39,412 nucleotides of DNA from Candidatus Anammoxibacter sp. Lineage in GTDB: Bacteria > Planctomycetota > Brocadiia > Brocadiales > Anammoxibacteraceae. The stretch lies in assembly GCA_021777055.1 (NCBI GenBank), contig JAIQZO010000076.1, positions 1-39,412 of the forward strand, in the 5' to 3' direction. The notes beneath the pieces are model-generated. The model was not told where the DNA came from. It did no database searches and saw nothing but the letters and a program-made list of their open reading frames with translations. This document shows, one piece after another, positions 33,769 to 39,412 of the stretch; within the stretch, counting starts at the first letter, position 1; the number at the start of each line of letters is the position of its first letter. The position numbers and the translations under genes were made by a program.

Positions 33769-33796
33769 GTTATATTAATTTCTTATTAACATTCAA
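33769..33796 (-). promoter_or_regulatory. Possible promoter for the integrase
   Basis: On the minus strand TTGAAT (33796-33791), a 16-base spacer and TATAAC (33774-33769). The start codon at 33758 would be within a few bases of the transcript start and no ribosome site precedes it, so a leaderless message is possible. In the same 308-base gap, ATGCCAG/CTGGCAT (33987-33993 and 34012-34018) forms a small stem. Confidence 0.3.
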
Positions 33797-34066
33797 TGTG
33801 GCGTATATTAACAGGAAAATATTACGTGTTTCATATAAAAAAAGCAAGAAAAATAGTAACAGATTAGAATTTTCAGGTATTAATCATAAACAGGTTAGTT
33901 ACTTGTTATACTTTAAGTAAGGTGGAAAAAGAAGGAATATGTCATAATGAAAAGAGTCATGCAAATCACTATATTCGCTAATTGAAATGCCAGGCTTTAA
34001 ATTACTGCCCTCTGGCATCCATAGCCTCGGAAGATAAAAACAAGAAGGATTGAAAGGTATATGTGA

Positions 34067-37063
34067 ATGACATCTGAAAAGCAAATAGAAGAATCTTTAA
34101 TCAACAAGCTTAAAGACCTTAAATATACATACCGAGAAGATATACGAGACAGAGTTTCGCTTGAAGTGAATTTCAGAGAGCACTTTCAAAGACTCAATAA
34201 AGTAAACCTGAATGACTCGGAATTTGCACGGCTTAGAGATGAAATTATTACTGCCGACGTATTTACAGCAGCGAAAACACTACGTGAAACAAATACTTTC
34301 CGCAGAGATGATGATACGCCCCTGCAATATACTCTGGTGAATATTAAGGACTGGTGCAAAAACGAGTTTGAAGTCATCAATCAGCTGCGAATAAATACTG
34401 AAAATAGTCAACATCGTTATGACGTCATTATACTGATTAATGGTGTTCCGGCTGTTCAAATTGAGCTTAAAACTCTTCAGGTTACTCCCAAAAGGGCGAT
34501 GGAGCAGATTGTTGAATACAAAAACGACCCAGGCAACGGCTTTACCAATTCACTGCTCTGTTTTATGCAGCTTTTTATTGTCAGTAACGAAAGCAATACA
34601 TACTATTTCGTTAATAACCATAAAGACCATTTTACATTTAATGCGGATGAAAGATTTTTGCCCATCTATCAGTTAGCTGATGAAACCAACAAGAAAATCG
34701 CCCATTTACATGATTTCGCCGAAAAATTTCTCGCAAAATGCACGCTGGGGCAAATGATCAGCCGGTATATGGTGCTTGTGGTCTGCGAACAGAAACTAAT
34801 GATCATGCGGCCATATCAAATTTACGCAGTGAAGGCTATTGTGGACTGCATTCATCAAGACAGGGGTAATGGCTACATCTGGCACACCACGGGAAGCGGA
34901 AAAACACTTACATCTTTCAAGACATCAACACTATTGAAAGACAATCCCGATATTGAAAAATGCTTATTCGTGGTTGACCGCAAAGACCTCGACAAACAGA
35001 CCCGGGAAGAGTTCAACAAATTTCAGGAAGGTTGCGTAGAAGAAAATACCAATACGGAAACCCTGGTACAAAGGCTGTTATCAGAAGACTATACTGACAA
35101 AGTGATAGTCACCACCATTCAGAAACTTGGCCTTGCCCTCGATGAAAACAGCAAAAGAAACCAAAACAGTAAGCAAAAAGGCAGACTGTCCTTTAAAGAA
35201 CGGTTAATGCCGCTTCGAGATAAAAGGGTTGTCATTATTTTTGATGAATGCCACCGCTCACAGTTTGGCGATAATCACAAAGCCATCAAAGAGTTTTTTC
35301 CCAAAGCACAGCTTTTTGGTTTTACAGGAACACCGATTTTTGAAGAAAACGCTATCTATAAACAAATAGACGGTACTCTAGGCTCTTACAAGACAACCAG
35401 AGATATTTTTGAAAAACAACTGCACGCTTACACCATTACCCACGCCATTGACGATGGCAATGTCCTGCGTTTTCATGTGGATTATTTCAAACCAGATAGC
35501 AAGAAAAAGGTTGAAACAGCTGATACTACCAGCAAAAAAGCCGTTGTAGATTCAATTCTTGATAAACATGACGCTGCCACTAATGCAAGACGGTTCAACG
35601 CCTTATTGGCAACAGCTTCCATAAATGACGCTATTGATTACTATGAACTTTTCAAAGAGATACAGTCAAAGCGTGCGCAAGAAAATGAAGATTTTAATCC
35701 GTTAAATGTTACCTGTGTCTTTTCGCCTCCGGCAGAGGGGAATAAAGATGTCCAGCAAATTCAGGAAGATTTGCCTCAGGAAAAAGCTGACAACGAACAG
35801 GAACCCGATAAAAAGAAAGAAGCCCTGAAAGCAATTATTGCTGATTATAACAAACAGTACGGAACAAACCATCGTATAAATGAGTTTGATTTGTACTATC
35901 AGGATGTACAGAAAAGAATCAAAGACCATAAGTATTCCAATGCCGATTATTCGCATAAAAACAAAATCGATGTGGTTATCGTTGTTGATATGCTGTTAAC
36001 CGGCTTTGACTCAAAGTATCTGAACACCTTGTATGTTGACAAAAATTTAAAGCAACATGGCTTGATACAGGCTTTTTCCAGAACAAACCGGGTATTGAAC
36101 GACACAAAACCCTATGGGAATATTCTTGATTTCAGAAAGCAGACCAAAGAGGTGGATGAGGCCATTGCACTCTTTTCCGGCCAGGATAGCAACAAGGCTA
36201 AAGAAATATGGCTGGTTGACCCGGCCCCTATAGTGATCGAAAAATACAAAAAAGCAGTAGTCGCATTAGGTGATTTTATGCAGGACAAGGAATTGGTATG
36301 CGATCCGCAGGAAGTATACAACCTCAAAGGAGATACTGCCCGCATTAATTTTATTAATCAGTTTAAGGAAGTACAGCGTCTAAAAACCCAATTAGACCAA
36401 TACACTGATTTAGCCGTTGAGCATAAAAAGCAAATGGATGCCCTTATTTCTGAAGATCAATTGCGTTCATTCAGGAGTTCTTATATAGAAATTGCTCAAC
36501 GCTTAAAAGAAAAACAGCAAAAAGACGGAAACAACGTAGATCCTGAAGTTGCCCAGCTGGATTTTGAATTTGTCCTGTTTTCTTCCGCGATCATAGACTA
36601 TGACTACATCATGTCGCTAATATCGAAGTTTACCCAAAGCGGGCCGAAAAAGCAGAATATGAGCCGCGAACAGTTGATCAATATGCTTTGTTCCAGCGCC
36701 AATTTAATGGAAGAACGGGAAGATATTATCGCTTACATTAATACACTCAAAGCCGGTGAAGCCTTAAACGAAAAAGAGATAAGAGAAGGCTACCTGCAAT
36801 TTAAATCTGAAAAGGCAGCTAAAGAGATGGCAGAAGCAGCCTGCAAGCACGGACTGGAAGCGGAAGCACTACAGGCTTTTGTGGCTGAAATTACAGACCG
36901 CATGGTTTTTGACGGTGAGAAGCTCAGCGATTTAATGGAGCCACTGGACTTAGGCTGGAAAGAGAGAACAAAAAAGGAACTGGAATTGATGGAAGACTTG
37001 ATACCGCTATTAAAAAAACTTGCCGGCGGACGTGAGATTGCGGGGCTGGGTGCGTATGAGTAA
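34067..37063 (+). CDS. hsdR: Type I restriction endonuclease subunit R (HsdR)
   Basis: A 998-residue motor-nuclease. The N-terminal PDDEXK nuclease has YDVIILINGVPAVQIELKT (about residues 117-136). The helicase motor has Walker A TTGSGKT (about residue 273), IVTTIQKL, the DEAD-type box FDECHRSQFG (about 392) and GFTGTPIF, then DMLLTGFDSKYLNTLYVDKNLKQHGLIQAFSRTNRV in the second RecA domain. The C-terminal helical part contacts the methylase core. Full-length for the family. A weak AAAGGT lies upstream. The next gene overlaps it by eight bases, so translation is coupled. Confidence 0.95.
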   Translation: MTSEKQIEESLINKLKDLKYTYREDIRDRVSLEVNFREHFQRLNKVNLNDSEFARLRDEIITADVFTAAKTLRETNTFRRDDDTPLQYTLVNIKDWCKNEFEVINQLRINTENSQHRYDVIILINGVPAVQIELKTLQVTPKRAMEQIVEYKNDPGNGFTNSLLCFMQLFIVSNESNTYYFVNNHKDHFTFNADERFLPIYQLADETNKKIAHLHDFAEKFLAKCTLGQMISRYMVLVVCEQKLMIMRPYQIYAVKAIVDCIHQDRGNGYIWHTTGSGKTLTSFKTSTLLKDNPDIEKCLFVVDRKDLDKQTREEFNKFQEGCVEENTNTETLVQRLLSEDYTDKVIVTTIQKLGLALDENSKRNQNSKQKGRLSFKERLMPLRDKRVVIIFDECHRSQFGDNHKAIKEFFPKAQLFGFTGTPIFEENAIYKQIDGTLGSYKTTRDIFEKQLHAYTITHAIDDGNVLRFHVDYFKPDSKKKVETADTTSKKAVVDSILDKHDAATNARRFNALLATASINDAIDYYELFKEIQSKRAQENEDFNPLNVTCVFSPPAEGNKDVQQIQEDLPQEKADNEQEPDKKKEALKAIIADYNKQYGTNHRINEFDLYYQDVQKRIKDHKYSNADYSHKNKIDVVIVVDMLLTGFDSKYLNTLYVDKNLKQHGLIQAFSRTNRVLNDTKPYGNILDFRKQTKEVDEAIALFSGQDSNKAKEIWLVDPAPIVIEKYKKAVVALGDFMQDKELVCDPQEVYNLKGDTARINFINQFKEVQRLKTQLDQYTDLAVEHKKQMDALISEDQLRSFRSSYIEIAQRLKEKQQKDGNNVDPEVAQLDFEFVLFSSAIIDYDYIMSLISKFTQSGPKKQNMSREQLINMLCSSANLMEEREDIIAYINTLKAGEALNEKEIREGYLQFKSEKAAKEMAEAACKHGLEAEALQAFVAEITDRMVFDGEKLSDLMEPLDLGWKERTKKELELMEDLIPLLKKLAGGREIAGLGAYE

Positions 37064-38084
37064 GAAAAATCAACAGATTTCTACGCAAAAAGATTTTAAT
37101 GAGCTTTTAAAGCAGATTCAGCAGGCACGGCAAAAGGCTTTCCGCCAAACAAACACCACGCTGATTGATTTATACTGGCACCTTGGAAAAAAAATCAGTG
37201 AAAAAGTGCAGTCGGAGACATGGGGAAAGGGAGTTGTGAACGAATTTGCCAAATACATTTCCCAAAATGCCCCGGAAATAAAAGGTTTCAGTAATAAAAA
37301 TCTTTGGCGGATGAAGCAGTTTTATGAAACATACAATGATAACGAAAAACTCGCACCGCTGGTGCGAGAATTACCTTGGTCACAGAACATCATCATTTTT
37401 TCACGATGTAAAACAGATGAAGAGAGGGAGTACTACCTTAGTCTGGCAATCAGAGATAAACTGAGCAAAAGAGAACTGGAAAGACAAATTGATTCTGCCC
37501 ATTTTGAACGTACAATGCTTGGAAACACAAAACTCTCAACAGTGTTGAGAGAATTCCACCCCAATATCAGCCAGACCTTTAAAGATAGTTATGTACTTGA
37601 ATTTTTAGGCTTGCCGGATAGTCATAGCGAAAACGATTTAAAAAAAGCGCTTATTCACCACATGAAGACATTTATCCTTGAACTGGGCAAAGATTTTATA
37701 TTTGTGGCCGAAGAATATCGCCTGCAAGTAGGCAATCAGGATTTTTTTATTGACCTGTTGTTTTTTCATCGCGGACTTTCTGCCCTGGTTGCCTTTGAAC
37801 TGAAAATCGGCAAATTCAGTCCCGAACATCTGGGACAGCTTAATTTTTATCTGGAAGCTCTGGATAGAGATGTTAAAAAATCTCACGAAAATCCAAGTAT
37901 CGGCGTATTGCTGTGCCGTGACAAGGACGAGGAGGTTGTGGAATACGCGCTTTCCCGCAATCTGTCACCTGCTCTGGTTGCTGAATATCAACTGCAATTA
38001 CCGGATAAAAAACTAATTCAGGCAAAACTGCATGAATTGCTTGCAGATCAGCCTTGGGCGGAAGAAGAAGGGGAAGAGCTATGA
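37056..38084 (+). CDS. DUF1016/YhcG-type PDDEXK nuclease
   Basis: A 342-residue protein with an N-terminal DUF1016 domain (FNELLKQIQQARQKAFRQTNTTLIDLYWHLGKKISEK, then GFSNKNLWRMKQFYETY and LPWSQNIIIFSRCKT) and a C-terminal PDDEXK nuclease: Asp in FFIDLLFFHRG (about residue 232), E248 and K250 in FELKIGKF, and Gln in LGQLNFYLEALD. I start it at ATG 37056, overlapping the hsdR stop; an earlier in-frame start lies inside hsdR. It is encoded between hsdR and hsdS with overlaps on both sides, so it is an integral part of this restriction operon. Its role in type I systems is unknown. Confidence 0.9.
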   Translation: MSKKNQQISTQKDFNELLKQIQQARQKAFRQTNTTLIDLYWHLGKKISEKVQSETWGKGVVNEFAKYISQNAPEIKGFSNKNLWRMKQFYETYNDNEKLAPLVRELPWSQNIIIFSRCKTDEEREYYLSLAIRDKLSKRELERQIDSAHFERTMLGNTKLSTVLREFHPNISQTFKDSYVLEFLGLPDSHSENDLKKALIHHMKTFILELGKDFIFVAEEYRLQVGNQDFFIDLLFFHRGLSALVAFELKIGKFSPEHLGQLNFYLEALDRDVKKSHENPSIGVLLCRDKDEEVVEYALSRNLSPALVAEYQLQLPDKKLIQAKLHELLADQPWAEEEGEEL

Positions 38085-39331
38085 ACCACGAAAGGCACGG
38101 AAAGCACGGAAAAATTAGGAAGGTGCCGAAACTGAGATTTCCTGAGTTTTTGGATAAGGGGGAGTGGGAAAAACAAAAATTTAACAATTTGCTTAGAAAG
38201 ATATCTAGTCCTGTAAAAGTTGAACCAGATGAGGTTTATCAAGAAATAGGTATACGATCTCATGGAAAGGGTATCTTTCATAAGGAACCTATTAATGGAA
38301 AAGGGCTTGGTAACAAGCGGGTCTTTTGGGTAGAGGAAAATGCTTTCATTGTTAATATAGTTTTTGCTTGGGAACTGGCAGTCGCAAGTACAACAGAGAC
38401 TGAAAAGGGAATGATTGCATCACATAGATTTCCTATGTATCAGGTATACGATAATAGAGCTGTTGTAAGCTATATCAAGTATTTCTTTTTAACAAATAAA
38501 GGCAAGGAGCTTCTATGGATAGCATCTCCCGGAGGGGCAGGGAGAAATAAGACCTTAGGACAAAAAGAATTCGAAAATTTGGAGTTTTTAATTCCAAGGT
38601 TTGTGGAAGAACAACAACGCATCGCCGATTGCCTCACCTCTCTTGATGAACTCATCACCGCCGAAGCCGGGAAGCTCGAAGCCTACAAAGCCCATAAAAA
38701 AGGGCTGATGCAAAAGCTCTTCCCAGCCGAAGGGAAAACCGTGCCGGAATGGCGGTTCCCTGAGTTTCGAAGTAAGGGGGAATGGGAGGAAACGACAATC
38801 GGAAATATTGGAAGTTTTTATTATGGAAAAAGCGCCCCTAAATGGTCTTTGGAAGAAGATGCTCCAACTCGATGCGTAAGATACGGGGAACTCTATACTA
38901 AGTTTGGAGCTATTATTACTGAAACATATTCGCGAACCAATATTGACCCAAATAATTTACGGTTTAGCAAAGGTGGGGAGATTTTAGTCCCTCGCGTTGG
39001 TGAGAAGCCCGAGGATTTTGGGAAATGTTGTTGCTACCTGTCGTTGGGAAATATTGCAATCGGCGAAATGATAAGCGTGTTTGAAACTGCACAAAACCCA
39101 TTGTTCTATACATATTATTTTAGAAACTTGTATAGGCAATTTGCGAAAGTTGTTGAGGGGCAAAACGTCAAAAATCTCTACTATGTTGAACTAAAGCCGC
39201 TTCCAATTCGTCGCCCATCCCTCCCTGAACAACAAAAAATTGCCAATTGCCTTACCGCCCTCGATGAACTCATATTAACCCGGCAATTAAATAGGGTAAC
39301 TATGCTGCGTACGCAATCTTTGGGTGCTTAA
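38081..39331 (+). CDS. hsdS: Type I restriction specificity subunit (HsdS), C-terminus lost
   Basis: A 416-residue subunit with two target-recognition halves. Half one starts VPKLRFPEFLDKGEWEKQKF and ends with the central coil EEQQRIADCLTSLDELITAEAGKLEAYKAHKKGLMQKLFP. Half two starts VPEWRFPEFRSKGEWEETTIGNIG and ends EQQKIANCLTALDELI, after which the expected coil is replaced by LTRQLNRVTMLRTQSLGA and a stop. It overlaps the nuclease gene by four bases (ATGA). The first residues (MNHERHGKHGK) are encoded by a CACGGAAAGCACGG repeat word seen in dispersed repeats. I infer disruption by an insertion sequence from about 39272; function may be altered or lost. Confidence 0.85.
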   Translation: MNHERHGKHGKIRKVPKLRFPEFLDKGEWEKQKFNNLLRKISSPVKVEPDEVYQEIGIRSHGKGIFHKEPINGKGLGNKRVFWVEENAFIVNIVFAWELAVASTTETEKGMIASHRFPMYQVYDNRAVVSYIKYFFLTNKGKELLWIASPGGAGRNKTLGQKEFENLEFLIPRFVEEQQRIADCLTSLDELITAEAGKLEAYKAHKKGLMQKLFPAEGKTVPEWRFPEFRSKGEWEETTIGNIGSFYYGKSAPKWSLEEDAPTRCVRYGELYTKFGAIITETYSRTNIDPNNLRFSKGGEILVPRVGEKPEDFGKCCCYLSLGNIAIGEMISVFETAQNPLFYTYYFRNLYRQFAKVVEGQNVKNLYYVELKPLPIRRPSLPEQQKIANCLTALDELILTRQLNRVTMLRTQSLGA

Positions 39332-39412
39332 AATATTTCTTCACTCTGCTTGGAGACTTTTGAAGTTTTCTCAGATGCGATATTGCGTTGTTCTTAAGTT
39401 GATCTTTTGTCC
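39272..39412 (-). mobile_element. Left end of an insertion sequence (partial)
   Basis: hsdS homology stops at about 39271 (ends LDELI); from there the sequence is unlike the hsdS coil repeat and leads at once into a transposase-like minus-strand frame that leaves the window. The exact end base cannot be fixed without the other terminal repeat. Confidence 0.55.
39300..39412 (-). CDS. Transposase C-terminal fragment (runs off the window)
   Basis: A minus-strand frame of at least 36 codons with a TAG stop at 39302-39300. Its C-terminus is rich in Lys/Arg: NAISHLRKLQKSPSRVKKY then FKHPKIAYAA. The helical basic tail and its position, directly past the point where hsdS breaks, suggest a DDE-type transposase. 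I cannot assign the IS family from 36 residues, and the rest of the gene is outside the window. Confidence 0.45.
   Translation of the reverse strand, partial: TKDQLKNNAISHLRKLQKSPSRVKKYFKHPKIAYAA

Noticed and set aside
33759..34066. An attI site or cassettes beside the integrase
   Set aside because: Only a 7-bp stem is visible; no GTTRRRY core in a cassette arrangement, and the adjacent genes are a restriction operon.
33899..34084. A 61-codon minus-strand frame between the integrase and hsdR
   Set aside because: It overlaps the hsdR start and lacks a ribosome site; too little to support, though a decayed gene is possible.

Overview
The window is AT-rich DNA from a Gram-negative bacterium with compact housekeeping genes set among long repeat-laden intergenic spaces. 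An LPS-type glycosyltransferase, two lipobox proteins, a SurA-like periplasmic chaperone, a gliding-type (Gld) ABC operon, CobS/CobU, a single-subunit-style PorG and a DUF151 nuclease sit together. That mix, plus the low GC and the dispersed palindromes, reminds me of a planctomycete, perhaps an anammox (Brocadiales/Scalindua-like) genome. This is an impression from gene style, not a database result. No rRNA or CRISPR array is present.

Left edge (1-1060): a small GNAT acetyltransferase between attC-like hairpins, followed by a decayed ORF; this looks like an accessory or cassette-like segment. Then come a WaaG-like glycosyltransferase (1063-2310), a tiny zinc-finger protein, a HI0933-type flavoprotein (minus strand) and a three-gene signalling unit: histidine kinase, coiled-coil lipoprotein and sigma-54 activator (4232-7771), arranged like QseE-QseG-QseF. 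It ends at a hairpin terminator next to a 180-bp element with 32-bp inverted ends. On the minus strand, 12665 to 8079, is a four-gene ABC operon (ATPase, permease, GldG-like, DUF4340) with a good promoter at 12903-12931.

Middle: 1 kb of gene-free repeat DNA (12.67-13.66 kb) leads into a toxin-antitoxin patch (frameshifted GNAT toxin remnant, UPF0175 antitoxin, DUF3368 PIN-like toxin) and a zinc-ribbon membrane protein. Housekeeping follows: mutS, DUF151 nuclease, tRNA-Ser(UGA), tRNA-Ser(GCU), a phosphodiesterase, a PEGA lipoprotein, htpG (minus), a SurA-like isomerase with scpB and an orphan porG, an unknown secreted protein, an AlkP-superfamily hydrolase, cobS, cobU, holA and a transaldolase/fructose-6-phosphate aldolase. 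holA lies between two inverted copies of a ~249-bp MITE-like element.

Right edge (32.2-39.4 kb): an accessory island with an integron-type tyrosine integrase (minus strand) that carries an unusual extra N-terminal domain. Diverging from it is a translationally coupled type I restriction cluster: hsdR, a DUF1016/PDDEXK nuclease and hsdS. hsdS is cut short by what appears to be an insertion sequence, whose transposase C-terminus runs off the window. No hsdM is present inside the window.

Overall, several distinct families of long imperfect palindromes occupy nearly every intergenic gap over about 300 bp.
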